Of a stretch of 64,000 nt of DNA, positions 55,460 to 64,000 are shown in pieces (the first letter of the stretch is position 1; each line of letters opens with the position of its first letter). The position numbers and the translations under genes are program-made. The stretch is from Macellibacteroides fermentans (GTDB lineage: Bacteria > Bacteroidota > Bacteroidia > Bacteroidales > Tannerellaceae), in the NCBI RefSeq assembly GCF_013409575.1, contig NZ_JACCCY010000002.1, positions 744,001-808,000 of the forward strand. The letters run 5' to 3'. The notes under the pieces are model-generated. The model saw only the letters and a list, made by a program, of their open reading frames with translations, had not been told where the DNA came from and did not search any database.

Positions 55460-55688
55460 TTTCCAAAAGAAAATAAATGTAATAAAAATAGTTTGAACTA
55501 TATTTTCTTCAAAACAGGATATAATAAGTAGCGTGGGTATTTACTTATAAAACATACTTTGGGCTTTGGAAGTTTAGTGTATCAGCTCTGACTGGGAAAG
55601 AAAAGAGTGGGGATTATGATTGCTATTTTAGAAATGATAAGAGAACGTTTTTGTTGAAAAAAGAATTGTATTATTCATTCGATTTACA

Positions 55689-55718
55689 TTTGCTCTAAAC
55701 CGATTTTAATTACCTTTG
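55689..55718 (+). promoter_or_regulatory. Promoter of the purF-like/pepT/gcvT group
   Basis: TTTG at 55689-55692, 18 bases, then TACCTTTG at 55711-55718, close to consensus, 31 bases before the ATG. Confidence 0.65.
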
Positions 55719-55749
55719 TGACCTATATAATCGTAAACAACAAAAGACA

Positions 55750-57153
55750 ATGGGTGGTTTTTTTGGAACAATTTCTAATTCGGCTTGTGCTACAGACCTT
55801 TTTTACGGCACAGACTATAATTCTCACTTAGGAACTCGCAGAGGCGGGATGGTTACAAATAATAACGGTGTTTTTATCCGGTCGATTCATAACTTGGAAA
55901 ACTCTTACTTCAGAACCCGGTTTGAAAGTGAATTGAATAAGTTTGAAGGTAATTCCGGAATCGGGATTATAAGCGACACGGATGCGCAACCTATCTTTGT
56001 TAATTCTCATTTGGGTAAATACGCTCTGGTTACCGTAGCCAAAGTTAATAATATGAAGGAGCTTGAAACCGAGCTTCTGTTAAAGGGATGCCACTTTTCC
56101 GAATTGAGTTCGGGTATGACCAATCAGACGGAGTTGATTTCTTTATTGATATCCCAGGGAAAAACTTTTGTTGAGGGAATAGAACTGGTGTACGAGAAAA
56201 TAAAAGGTTCTTGTACGATGCTGATTCTTACGGAAGAGGGTTTGATTGCTGCCCGGGATAAATGGGGGCGTACACCTTTGCTTATTGGGAAAAAAGAGGG
56301 GGCATATGCGGCTACAAGCGAGCCTTGCAGTTTTCCGAATCTTGATTTTGAACTCGAATATAATGTAGGTCCCGGTGAGGTTGTTTTTCTTACCCCCGAC
56401 ACAATGACGCAGCTTCGTAAACCAAATGAAAAGATGCAGGTTTGTTCCTTCCTATGGGTCTATTATGGTTATCCGGTTTCCGATTACGAAGGAGTGAACG
56501 TTGATCATGTTCGCTTTGCAAGCGGAAGGGCCATGGCAAAGAAAGACAATGTGGAGGCCGATTATGTTTCCGGTATTCCTGATTCAGGTATCGGAATGGC
56601 TTTGGGATATGCCGAAGGAAAGCAGATTCCTTACCGTCGTGCCATCGTAAAATATACACCTACATGGCCAAGAAGTTTTACTCCATCCAATCAGATGGTA
56701 CGAAATCTGGTGGCTAGAATGAAACTGATCCCTAACCGCCAGCTTCTTAAAGATAAAAGAGTTGTTTTTTGTGATGATTCGATTGTTCGGGGTACTCAGT
56801 TACGCGACAACGTAAATATTCTTTATGGTTACGGAGCTAAAGAGGTCCACATGCGTATCGGATGTCCTCCTATTATGTATTCGTGTCCCTTCCTCGGATT
56901 CTCTGCTTCTAAATCGGATCTCGAACTTATTGCCCGCCGAATTGTTAAAGAACTGGAGGGTGATGAAAACAAAGACCTGGATAAATATTCGACTACAGGC
57001 AGCGAACAGTATAACAAACTGGTGGAATGTATCCGGGAGAAGCTTAATATAACCACTCTTAAATTCAATACAGTTGAAGATTTAATTGAATCCATCGGCT
57101 TGCCTAAAGAGTGCGTTTGTACGCATTGTTACGACGGCTCAAGCTGTTTTTAA
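55750..57153 (+). CDS. Amidophosphoribosyltransferase (PurF) homologue lacking the catalytic cysteine
   Basis: This is a 467-residue PurF-type protein with an N-terminal Ntn glutaminase-like domain and a C-terminal phosphoribosyltransferase domain (PRPP motif [13 protein letters not shown]). Canonical PurF begins Met-Cys, where the Cys is the glutaminase nucleophile. Here the protein begins MGGFFGTIS, with Gly in that place. Cysteines at C232, C379, C457 and C460 match the 4Fe-4S ligand positions of Bacillus PurF. So it may keep a cluster but cannot use glutamine in the normal way. It is followed by pepT after 11 bases. Confidence 0.9.
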   Translation: MGGFFGTISNSACATDLFYGTDYNSHLGTRRGGMVTNNNGVFIRSIHNLENSYFRTRFESELNKFEGNSGIGIISDTDAQPIFVNSHLGKYALVTVAKVNNMKELETELLLKGCHFSELSSGMTNQTELISLLISQGKTFVEGIELVYEKIKGSCTMLILTEEGLIAARDKWGRTPLLIGKKEGAYAATSEPCSFPNLDFELEYNVGPGEVVFLTPDTMTQLRKPNEKMQVCSFLWVYYGYPVSDYEGVNVDHVRFASGRAMAKKDNVEADYVSGIPDSGIGMALGYAEGKQIPYRRAIVKYTPTWPRSFTPSNQMVRNLVARMKLIPNRQLLKDKRVVFCDDSIVRGTQLRDNVNILYGYGAKEVHMRIGCPPIMYSCPFLGFSASKSDLELIARRIVKELEGDENKDLDKYSTTGSEQYNKLVECIREKLNITTLKFNTVEDLIESIGLPKECVCTHCYDGSSCF

Positions 57154-57164
57154 ATACATATATT

Positions 57165-58394
57165 ATGGGACTAACAGTAACAGACAGATTTTTGAAATAC
57201 GTAACGTTCGATACAAAATCGAGCGAAGAGACAGGAACAACTCCCAGTACGCCGGGGCAACGGGTTTTTGCCGAAGCATTGGTAAATGAGCTTGAGGCTT
57301 TGGGATTGGAAGATATCTCAATTGATGAACATTCGTACGTAATGGCCACATTGCCGTCTAATACGGATAGTGAAGAAACTCCTGTCATCGGTTTTATCGC
57401 TCACCTGGATACAAGTCCGGATATGTCCGGCAAAGACGTGAATCCACGTATCGTTTCGTATCAGGGAGGAGATATTATCTTGAATAAAGAGGATAATGTT
57501 GTCCTTTCGCCGGCTATGTTTCCGGAGTTGAACGACTACGTAGGACAGGAACTGATTGTTACTGATGGGAAAACATTGCTTGGAGCCGACGATAAAGCCG
57601 GAGTGGCAGCCATTATGGGGGCAATGCAATATCTTAAGGAACATCCGGAAATAAAGCACGGAAAGATTCGTATCGGCTTTACTCCGGATGAAGAGATTGG
57701 TCAGGGTGCCGATCATTTTGATGTGGCAAAATTTGGTTGCCAATGGGGGTATACCATTGACGGCGGACAAATAGGAGAGCTGGAGTTTGAAAACTTTAAT
57801 GCTGCCGGAGCTAAAATAATCTTTAAAGGTCTTAATGTTCATCCCGGATATGCGAAGGATAAAATGGTGAATGCCTCTTTGTTGGCTCTTGATTTTGCTT
57901 CATGGCTTCCTTCTGCTCAAAGACCTGAGAATACAACCGGTTATGAAGGATTTTTCCATCTCACAAATATGACCGGCTCGGTAGAGGAAGCTACGCTTTC
58001 TTACATTGTACGCGATCATGAGAGGAACTTGTTCGAACAGAAGAAGCAGCTCCTACAATTGTTGGTGGACCGTATGAATGGAATGCATCCCGAAAGTACC
58101 CGCCTGGAAATACGGGATCAGTATTATAATATGCGTGAAGTAGTGGAGCCTCAAAAGCACATTATCGATATAGCCTTTGAGGCGATGACTGCCGTAGGTG
58201 TTAAGCCTTTAGTGAAACCTATACGCGGAGGAACGGATGGAGCTCGTTTATCCTTTATGGGATTACCATGCCCTAACATCTTTGCCGGGGGACTTAACTT
58301 CCATGGCAGATATGAATTCCTGCCTGTAAAATCGTTGGAGAAAAGTATGGAAACTATCATTAAAATAACTGAGTTAACCGCTCAGAAATCTTAA
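57165..58394 (+). CDS. pepT: Peptidase T (tripeptidase)
   Basis: This is a 409-residue zinc aminopeptidase of the M20 family that removes the N-terminal residue of tripeptides in the cytoplasm. It has [13 protein letters not shown] (metal His/Asp), [33 protein letters not shown] and a C-terminal [15 protein letters not shown]. The ATG at 57165 is used; the frame opening from 57111 lies inside the previous gene. It lies 11 bases after the PurF homologue and 12 before gcvT. Confidence 0.95.
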   Translation: MGLTVTDRFLKYVTFDTKSSEETGTTPSTPGQRVFAEALVNELEALGLEDISIDEHSYVMATLPSNTDSEETPVIGFIAHLDTSPDMSGKDVNPRIVSYQGGDIILNKEDNVVLSPAMFPELNDYVGQELIVTDGKTLLGADDKAGVAAIMGAMQYLKEHPEIKHGKIRIGFTPDEEIGQGADHFDVAKFGCQWGYTIDGGQIGELEFENFNAAGAKIIFKGLNVHPGYAKDKMVNASLLALDFASWLPSAQRPENTTGYEGFFHLTNMTGSVEEATLSYIVRDHERNLFEQKKQLLQLLVDRMNGMHPESTRLEIRDQYYNMREVVEPQKHIIDIAFEAMTAVGVKPLVKPIRGGTDGARLSFMGLPCPNIFAGGLNFHGRYEFLPVKSLEKSMETIIKITELTAQKS

Positions 58395-58406
58395 ATTACA
58401 TATAAC

Positions 58407-59492
58407 ATGAAAACAACGCCATTTACCGATGTGCACATTGCTCTTGGAGCCAAGATGCATGAGTTTGCCGGTTTTAACATGCCTATCGAGTATACCGGAA
58501 TTATCGACGAACACCTTACCGTTTGTAACGGGGTAGGAGTTTTTGATGTGTCTCACATGGGTGAGTTTTGGGTGAAAGGACCGAAAGCTCTCGAATTTAT
58601 TCAGGGTATCACATCCAATGATGCTTCCGTTTTGCCCTTGGGCAAAGCACAGTATACCTGTTTCCCAAATGAAACGGGTGGTATAGTAGATGACTTGCTG
58701 GTATATCATTATGAGCCCGAAAAATATCTGCTGGTTGTTAATGCCGGAAATATAGCTAAGGATTGGGAGTGGTGTGTATCTCATAATAGCGTGGGAGCAG
58801 AATTGGAAAACTCTTCTGATCGTACTGCCCAGCTTGCTATACAGGGACCAAAGGCTACGGAAGTGCTGCAACGGCTTACTTCGGTCGATCTTTCGGCAAT
58901 TCCTTATTATAGCTTTACAACTGGTGAATTTGCCGGATGTAAGAATGTGATTATTTCGAATACAGGCTATACCGGTGCCGGCGGTTTTGAGCTTTACTTT
59001 TACAATGAGGATGGCATGAAGATTTGGAATGCCATATTTGAAGCAGGCAAACCGGAAGGCATTAAACCTATTGGTCTGGGTGCAAGAGATACACTTCGCT
59101 TGGAAATGGGATTCTGCCTGTATGGTAACGATCTGGACGATACTACTTCTCCTATTGAAGCTGGACTGGGTTGGATTACCAAGTTTGCAGAAGGTAAAGA
59201 TTTTACGAACCGGGCTTATCTTGAAAAGCAAAAAACTGAAGGAGTAACCCGCAAGTTGTGTGCTTTTGAATTGTCCGACAAAGGTGTTCCTCGTCACGGA
59301 TATGAAATAGCTGATGCAAACGATCAGATTATCGGCGTTGTAACATCAGGAACAATGTCGCCTGTTCTTAAATCTGGAATTGGTATGGGATATGTCAAAC
59401 CTGAGTTCGCTAAAGTGGGTACCGAAATCTTTATTAAAGTTAGAAACAGAAGTCTGAAAGCAACTGTGGTGAAGACTCCGTTCAGAAAGTAA
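58407..59492 (+). CDS. gcvT: Glycine cleavage system T protein
   Basis: This is the 361-residue aminomethyltransferase of the glycine cleavage complex. It transfers the aminomethyl carbon to tetrahydrofolate. It shows [36 protein letters not shown] and [21 protein letters not shown], all characteristic. It is the last of three tightly packed genes, followed by a terminator. Confidence 0.96.
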   Translation: MKTTPFTDVHIALGAKMHEFAGFNMPIEYTGIIDEHLTVCNGVGVFDVSHMGEFWVKGPKALEFIQGITSNDASVLPLGKAQYTCFPNETGGIVDDLLVYHYEPEKYLLVVNAGNIAKDWEWCVSHNSVGAELENSSDRTAQLAIQGPKATEVLQRLTSVDLSAIPYYSFTTGEFAGCKNVIISNTGYTGAGGFELYFYNEDGMKIWNAIFEAGKPEGIKPIGLGARDTLRLEMGFCLYGNDLDDTTSPIEAGLGWITKFAEGKDFTNRAYLEKQKTEGVTRKLCAFELSDKGVPRHGYEIADANDQIIGVVTSGTMSPVLKSGIGMGYVKPEFAKVGTEIFIKVRNRSLKATVVKTPFRK

Positions 59493-59557
59493 TTGAAAGG
59501 AATTTGTGAAATTCTTTTATTGTACTTATATATGATTTAATCCTGTATGTTATAGTC

Positions 59558-59592
59558 AAAGGCGATTCTCTTTGTGGAATCGCCTTTTTGCG
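59558..59592 (+). terminator. Rho-independent terminator after gcvT
   Basis: An 11-bp perfect stem, AAAGGCGATTC (59558-59568) / GAATCGCCTTT (59577-59587), is followed by TTTTG. Confidence 0.85.
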
Positions 59593-59700
59593 TTTTATGC
59601 TTTCTCTATATACACATCTTTATTCCTTTTTATTGGAATAAGACTAAAACAGCGTAATCTGCGTTATATCAATTACCATCAACGAATAAATAACAGAGGA

Positions 59701-60771
59701 ATGTCACATTCGGATTTGCAATCGGATACCATCCATTTTCTTAGATTCCCATTGATAGTAGGCGTTGTCTTTATTCACGCCCACCTGTCTTCCGATTTTG
59801 TTAATATAACGGCCTCAGATTATCCGGTTTTCTATGTCGTGAATGAATTCGTTTCTAATATTCTAGTCAGAGTATCTGTTCCTCTTTTTTTCTTCTTTTC
59901 CGGTTTTCTGTTTTATTATAAAACTGATTTCAATGGCATTACCTATGCTAAAAAGGTAAAGAGCCGGATACAGTCCCTTCTTATACCTTATCTGATATGG
60001 AATATATTCCTGTTAGCGCTATACTACTTTGCTCAGAAAATACCAGACATCAATGCCCTGTTTTCTGGAGAAAAAGAACGGATTGCCGATTTCTCTGTGG
60101 TTGATTATTTACATGCATTTGGGATTGGCAGCGATTTTCCAATCAATTACCAATTTTGGTTCTTAAGAGATCTTATTATTCTGGTGGTGGCTGCTCTTTT
60201 GATTTTCTATTTTATAAGGAGCACTAAAGGTTACGGAATTCTTCTTTTAGGGGTTCTTTGGCTATTTGAAGATAGATTGCCCTATAATCTGTTTCTATTG
60301 AGTTCGTTGTTCTTTTTTGGATCAGGAGCTTTTTTTAGCATAAGCAAGACTGATTTTACGCAGGTTTTCGGTAAGATATATTATCCGGTAGTTCTATTAT
60401 ATCCGTTAATGGCAATCTGTGATCTCTTACTGATGGATCAACCATATGCTGTCTACTTACATAAAGCGACTGTTGTTGTTGGAGGAATTTGTTTGATATC
60501 GGTTGTATCCATCTGGTTAAAAAGAGGGATGAAAGTAAATAATACACTTTCTTCGGCCAGTTTTTTCGTTTTTGCAATGCATGAGCCCGGCTTAAAACTA
60601 ATAAAGAAACTTGCTGTTTTACAGCTCCCACATTCGGAGTTGGTGCTATTGTTAATTTATTGGGGTGCTCCTGTTCTTATGATTCTTATTTGTATTGCAT
60701 TGTACAAAATTTTAAACACCCGATTTCCCGCATGCATGAAAGTCGTGACAGGAAATAGGTCGGGTGTTTAA
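59701..60771 (+). CDS. Acyltransferase 3 family membrane protein
   Basis: This is a 356-residue, roughly 10-helix inner-membrane acyltransferase of the OafA/YrhL type. Its start has HFLRFPLIVGVVFIHAHLSSD, the conserved N-terminal histidine helix, and VSVPLFFFFSGFLFYYK. These enzymes O-acylate surface glycans. The frame opens from 59572, but that part overlaps the gcvT terminator, so I use the ATG at 59701. Confidence 0.85.
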   Translation: MSHSDLQSDTIHFLRFPLIVGVVFIHAHLSSDFVNITASDYPVFYVVNEFVSNILVRVSVPLFFFFSGFLFYYKTDFNGITYAKKVKSRIQSLLIPYLIWNIFLLALYYFAQKIPDINALFSGEKERIADFSVVDYLHAFGIGSDFPINYQFWFLRDLIILVVAALLIFYFIRSTKGYGILLLGVLWLFEDRLPYNLFLLSSLFFFGSGAFFSISKTDFTQVFGKIYYPVVLLYPLMAICDLLLMDQPYAVYLHKATVVVGGICLISVVSIWLKRGMKVNNTLSSASFFVFAMHEPGLKLIKKLAVLQLPHSELVLLLIYWGAPVLMILICIALYKILNTRFPACMKVVTGNRSGV

Positions 60772-60839
60772 GATAGCGCTCTTACTTCATTCATTGCCAC
60801 ATATTCTCTTATTAAGAATATCGCTAATTGAAGTAGTCA

Positions 60840-61520
60840 TTATTTTACCGCTTTTTCATTGCTTTCGAAGTATTTCCAGACAATGGCGGAGATGGCTGCT
60901 CCTATAAAAGGTGCAACAATGAAAAGCCATAACTGCGTTAATGCGATTCCTCCTCCAACTAAAGCCGGACCTATACTTCGTGCCGGATTTACTGAAGTTC
61001 CGGTTATTGGAATACACACAATGTGGATTAAAACCAAAGTAAGTCCGATTGCCAGTCCACCAAATCCTTCGGGGGATTTTTTGCTTGTGGCTCCAAGAAC
61101 CACTAAAACAAAGATAAAGGTGAATACGGTTTCAGTAATAAAGGCCGGAATGAGATTCCCTTCGGCAAAGCTGTTTGCTCCATAGCCACTTAAGCCCATT
61201 CCGGATGAGATTGATAATAGGATAAACGATCCCAATAGTGCTCCGATCACCTGAAAAAGCATGTATAAGACAGCTTCGTTAACTTTTATCCTTCCGGCCA
61301 GTAAAACCCCTAAAGTAATGGCTGGATTGATATGACAACCAGATATTCCGCCAATGGCATAAGCCATAGCTACAACAGAGAGCCCGAAGGCAATTGCGAC
61401 ACCAAGTGTTCCAACGCCGCTTCCAACAGCTTCAGCTGCCCCTCCGGCAATTACTGCACTCCCGCATCCCATAAGGACGAGGACCATCGTACCAATCATT
61501 TCTGCGATGTACTTTTTCAT
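60840..61520 (-). CDS. aqpZ: Aquaporin Z-like channel (MIP family)
   Basis: This is a 226-residue water channel with six helices and two half-helices carrying the NPA motifs HINPAITLG and VNPARSIGP. The second is followed by R, as in AqpZ water-selective channels rather than glycerol facilitators, where the next residue set is wider. Length is normal. Confidence 0.93.
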   Translation of the reverse strand: MKKYIAEMIGTMVLVLMGCGSAVIAGGAAEAVGSGVGTLGVAIAFGLSVVAMAYAIGGISGCHINPAITLGVLLAGRIKVNEAVLYMLFQVIGALLGSFILLSISSGMGLSGYGANSFAEGNLIPAFITETVFTFIFVLVVLGATSKKSPEGFGGLAIGLTLVLIHIVCIPITGTSVNPARSIGPALVGGGIALTQLWLFIVAPFIGAAISAIVWKYFESNEKAVK

Positions 61521-61587
61521 GTCTTTTTATTTAAAGGTAAAACAAAGAGAAAAAAATAGGATAGAAAAGAAATAGTGTAAAATAGAT

Positions 61588-61615
61588 ATGCCCTTCCGGA
61601 TTATTGGAAGGGCAT
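61588..61615. terminator. 10-bp hairpin
   Basis: ATGCCCTTCC (61588-61597) and GGAAGGGCAT (61606-61615) are perfect arms with an 8-base loop. T-rich on the minus-strand side. It could stop transcription entering the aqpZ gene. Confidence 0.55.
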
Positions 61616-61965
61616 AAAGTGTGTTGTTACTGAGTCACAGCAAATATACAGCTAGATTTCTTTAGTTGTATTCCCGAAGATAAGATTGTCTTTTTTTTGT
61701 ATTTGTTTTGTCTAAGAATTAATAGTTGGAGTATTCAGAATGCATAACATTCTGAAGTGGTAAAACTCATCCACGCATGCATCTCTGATTTTGGTTGGGT
61801 GCTTATCATCGAAAAAGCTATTCAGTACGAGTCATTCTTTATTAGATTGGATGAAAAAAGATATATCTTTCGAGGCAAAAAGTATATACTTTTTGAACAA
61901 TTAGTACTAACAAATTGTGCAATATGTTTTACTTGCACCATTTCTAATTTTATTTTGCAAAAAAA

Positions 61966-62098
61966 TCCTTCACATCCTTCACTATTTGATGTAGTGTGCA
62001 CTTTATCAGATAGATACCGGAGTTGCGGAGGCGAATATCCTTCACTTTTTATCAGATATCTTTCACTTTTTGTTTCACCTGGTAGGATTATCCTTCAC
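61966..62098. repeat. Cluster of short GTGAAGGAT / TCCTTCAC repeats
   Basis: TCCTTCAC occurs at 61966, 61975, 62038 and 62091 with near copies at 62059 (TCTTTCAC) and 62071 (TGTTTCAC). TATCAGATA motifs occur between them. No coding content is seen. Confidence 0.55.
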
Positions 62099-62117
62099 CC
62101 ACGATGCTTTTGGGGAT

Positions 62118-62396
62118 TCATATCTTGTATAAAGAATCGGATAAACTATCCGGATTGTGTATTGCACAATGTTTTTCCGAAAGGACTATTTCATTTAGTT
62201 TTGAAACTTCTTTAGCGGACAGCTTAGTCAACAACACCAAAGGTTGTAACAAAATTACATCGGCAAAAATCTTAGACAACTCAGCCTTCTACTTACTTTT
62301 AACAATTCTGATACCCAATATCTCAGCCATTCGAATCAGATCTTCTTTGGTGTTTATGAGAAGCATCTGGCTCAATGGTCGTTCTTTGTATATCAT
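62118..62396 (-). pseudogene. Rho_N-domain-like small protein, broken by an in-frame TAG
   Basis: Minus-strand reading from ATG at 62396 gives MIYKERPLSQMLLINTKEDL, then IRMAEILGIRIVKSK, a TAG at 62291-62289, then KAELSKIFADVILLQPLVLL and more to a TGA at 62118. Apart from the TAG the frame is open over 93 codons. The pattern (TKEDLIRMAEILGI...KAEL.KI.AD) resembles the Rho N-terminal/SAP-like helix pair in Bacteroidetes hypothetical proteins. I read it as a decayed gene; read-through is not excluded. Confidence 0.55.
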
Positions 62397-62464
62397 ATTT
62401 ATACTTCTAATAATGTGGATGAGTTGCCAAAAAAAGAAAATCAATTATTTAATTATTTTCTGTA

Positions 62465-63010
62465 TTACAGCAGTAAACCGGATGCAACTTCTTCTGCAAC
62501 AGCATCTCCCTTAAGAGCTTTAAGTATGGATAGTGCAAAATGAAATACAAGTCCGGGACCTTTGCCTGTAATTACATTGCCATCCACTTCAACCGGACCT
62601 CCGGACGGAGTGGCTTCAATAAGTTTAGGCTCAAATCCGGGATAACAGGTAACCGATTTGCCCCGTAATAAACCTAAACCGCCTAAAACCAAAGGAGCAG
62701 CGCATATGGCCGCGATAACTTTACCCTCTTTGTATTGGTTTATAAGTAATTCTTTCAGTGGAACATGAGCATTCAGGTTTGTCGCTCCGGGCATTCCTCC
62801 GGGTAAAATAAATGCATCAAAATCGTTGTAATCCATTTCATTGAATAGAACATCCGATTTCATAGAGATCCCGTGGGCACCTGTAATTGTTTTAGATCCT
62901 GTGATAGAAGAAATAGTAACATCAATACCACCCCTGCGTAATACGTCGATCGTACCGATTGCTTCAATCTCCTCAAAGCCTGTGGCTATAAAAACAACTG
63001 CTTTTTTCAT
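62465..63010 (-). CDS. DJ-1/PfpI family protein (YajL-like)
   Basis: This is a 181-residue cytoplasmic protein starting MKKAVVFIATGFEEIEAIGTID. The nucleophile elbow is AAICAAPLVLG with Cys103, and the catalytic site motif GFEEIEA lies near residue 11. DJ-1 members act as chaperones, glyoxalases or deglycases; the specific role is not told by sequence. It follows the TonB gene by 11 bases in the same direction. Confidence 0.92.
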   Translation of the reverse strand: MKKAVVFIATGFEEIEAIGTIDVLRRGGIDVTISSITGSKTITGAHGISMKSDVLFNEMDYNDFDAFILPGGMPGATNLNAHVPLKELLINQYKEGKVIAAICAAPLVLGGLGLLRGKSVTCYPGFEPKLIEATPSGGPVEVDGNVITGKGPGLVFHFALSILKALKGDAVAEEVASGLLL

Positions 63011-63021
63011 ATTAAATCAAA

Positions 63022-63852
63022 TTATCTAAGTGAATATCGGTAAGTGATACTTCCACTTTGGTTATTACTTCCGGAAATACTATTAAATTTAGCTCTTCTG
63101 GCTGCTTCCAGAGCACTTTTTCTCATAGAAGCATTATCAATATTTGTCCCTTTGCCAATTTCTGCAAAAATCACATTTCCTTTCGGGTCTACTGTTATGT
63201 TTATAACAATACGGCCTTCTTCTTGTATTGTGTAAGCTGGACGGGGTAAACCACCGGCGCCGATCGAACGGCCATTCAGTGAAAACGAACCATAACCTCC
63301 TACACCATCGTTTGCTCCGTGGTCTGAGTTTCCAAAAGGACTTCCCTGATTTCCAGATCCGGTTTCTCCTGAACCCTGACTACTACCAGCGGCACTCCCG
63401 GCACCAAAAGCACCGGCAACTTTGTTTTTGATAGCAAGTTCTTTTTGACGTTGGGCATCTGCCAAGCGTTGTTGTTCTAATTTTTCCTTTTGGATGCGAT
63501 CCTGTTCACGTTTGATGGCTTCCTCTTTCTTCCTTTGTTCTTCCTTTTTCTTTTTTGCTTCTGCAAGAGCAACGCTTTCTTCCACATCCTGAGTAACAAG
63601 TTCCTCTTTTGCTGTTTCTACAGCAGGCGTAGGTGGAGGAGGGGGAGTTGTTTCTTCCATAGGCTCCTGCCCGGTATTTAGCGGCTCGAATGTACCGGCG
63701 GCCTCGTCAACATTGCCGAAGTTTACCAGTACGCCGCTATCCTCTTCCGGAACTACCGTGCTAAGAATTGTCAGCGATAAAACCAACAATATCAGCAGGT
63801 GAAATCCAACGGAACCTAATAGGCTATATAGATCATCTTTATTAAATTTCAT
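63022..63852 (-). CDS. TonB/TolA-like energy transducer
   Basis: This is a 276-residue inner-membrane-anchored protein. One helix at about 13-32 (LLGSVGFHLLILLVLSLTIL) is followed by a Pro-rich stretch (PPPPPTPAV) and a charged coiled coil (AEAKKKKEEQRKKEEAIKREQ...). A Gly-rich linker and a C-terminal TonB domain (about 200-276, GRIVINITVDPKGNVIFAEIG) complete it. It follows exbD by 6 bases, so the pair forms a TonB- or Tol-type energy system. Confidence 0.88.
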   Translation of the reverse strand: MKFNKDDLYSLLGSVGFHLLILLVLSLTILSTVVPEEDSGVLVNFGNVDEAAGTFEPLNTGQEPMEETTPPPPPTPAVETAKEELVTQDVEESVALAEAKKKKEEQRKKEEAIKREQDRIQKEKLEQQRLADAQRQKELAIKNKVAGAFGAGSAAGSSQGSGETGSGNQGSPFGNSDHGANDGVGGYGSFSLNGRSIGAGGLPRPAYTIQEEGRIVINITVDPKGNVIFAEIGKGTNIDNASMRKSALEAARRAKFNSISGSNNQSGSITYRYSLR

Positions 63853-63858
63853 ACCTTT

Positions 63859-64000
63859 TTATCTTTGCGGACGGGTAGCAAGCACCATTTTGAATTTATT
63901 CGCGTTCGCAATGTTCAGAATTTTTACAATCTCTTTATAAGGAACAGTTTCGTCGGCATACAAGGCCACAAACATCTCAGGTTCCTTCGAATAGCTTTCC
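63859..64000 (-). CDS. exbD: ExbD/TolR family transporter protein, C-terminal part (cut by window edge)
   Basis: Minus-strand frame open to the right edge: 46 codons ending MFVALYADETVPYKEIVKIL, then NIANANKFKMVLATRPQR and TAA at 63861-63859. This is the C-terminal periplasmic domain of ExbD/TolR, which together with ExbB and TonB uses the proton gradient to power outer-membrane transport. The tonB-like gene follows 6 bases on. Confidence 0.88.
   Translation of the reverse strand, partial: ESYSKEPEMFVALYADETVPYKEIVKILNIANANKFKMVLATRPQR

Larger units (their letters stand above)
55355..55749. other. Divergent regulatory region between efflux operon and purF-like gene
   Basis: This 395-bp gap contains the efflux promoter (55429-55459), a 12-bp palindrome (55401-55412) and the purF-like promoter (55689-55718). 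No ORF is supported. Confidence 0.6.
61521..62117. other. Intergenic region with hairpin and short direct repeats
   Basis: No supported gene. It holds a hairpin at 61588-61615, an AT-rich stretch, and a cluster of TCCTTCAC-type motifs at 61966-62098. A 152-codon frame from 61757 passes through the repeats and has no recognisable family or credible start. Confidence 0.5.

Noticed and set aside
55750-57153. Ordinary PurF
   Set aside because: The missing nucleophilic cysteine makes the standard glutamine-dependent reaction unlikely, so I annotate it as a homologue.
61757-62215. 152-codon open frame
   Set aside because: Crosses the short-repeat cluster and the pseudogene on the other strand, with Phe/Ile/Cys-rich non-protein-like composition.

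Overview
The window is a stretch of a Bacteroidales chromosome. Evidence: a FeoA-FeoB fusion, a Bacteroidetes-type RNA polymerase omega subunit, a type-B T9SS (gliding-type) C-terminal sorting domain, BamD, PorT-like barrels, and repeated promoter -7 boxes of the Bacteroidetes form TAnnTTTG instead of sigma70 -10 boxes. A Parabacteroides/Tannerellaceae-like host is my guess from overall flavour and is not proven. No rRNA, tRNA or CRISPR array was seen.

Layout. 1-4.4 kb: the end of UDP-glucose dehydrogenase, a bidirectional terminator, then a minus-strand iron-uptake operon (feoAB, a Gfo/Idh oxidoreductase, and a 58-residue FeoB-associated Cys-rich membrane protein). 4.5-6.7 kb: an unknown protein, GtrA and a GT2 glycosyltransferase, overlapping convergently with corA; corA follows mutS2 on the minus strand. 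10.2-24.4 kb: the most unusual region, a plus-strand block headed by an IclR regulator. It holds a beta-propeller/di-haem cytochrome, a Rid/FkbO-like protein, a cupin-like lipoprotein, a 1325-residue multidomain di-haem protein, a CcsBA-type cytochrome c maturation protein, a VOC-like protein, DhaK, DhaL and an LsrF-like class I aldolase, ending in a clear terminator. 24.5-28.4 kb: a second unit with a beta-propeller protein, a sodium:solute symporter and a GH130 enzyme. Together these suggest import or periplasmic oxidation of a carbohydrate-like substrate, phosphorylation by DhaKL and aldol/thiolytic cleavage; the substrate is unknown.

28.4-30.7 kb: an intergenic array of four 22-bp units, followed directly by an intact ISAs1-family element with a perfect 10-bp target duplication. 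30.9-35.8 kb: MFS transporter, phenylacetate-CoA ligase plus an ACT protein, bamD, rpoZ and a DUF4293 protein. 35.8-40.1 kb (minus): outer-membrane barrel, LysM/periplasmic-binding lipid-envelope protein, metallophosphoesterase lipoprotein. 40.5-46.6 kb (plus): T9SS cargo, lytic transglycosylase, uvrA, a small unknown and a YigZ protein. 46.6-47.0 kb: a second CCATGG array with the same 22-bp period. 47.0-48.7 kb: Tat-exported carboxylesterase.

48.7-55.4 kb (minus): an RND efflux operon (DUF6132, TolC, adaptor, pump, PII-like protein, MarR) behind a full consensus promoter and a 12-bp palindrome. 55.7-59.5 kb: a PurF homologue lacking its catalytic cysteine, pepT and gcvT. 59.7-64 kb: acyltransferase, aquaporin, a repeat-rich gap with a broken Rho_N-like gene, then DJ-1/PfpI, TonB and ExbD (cut by the window edge).
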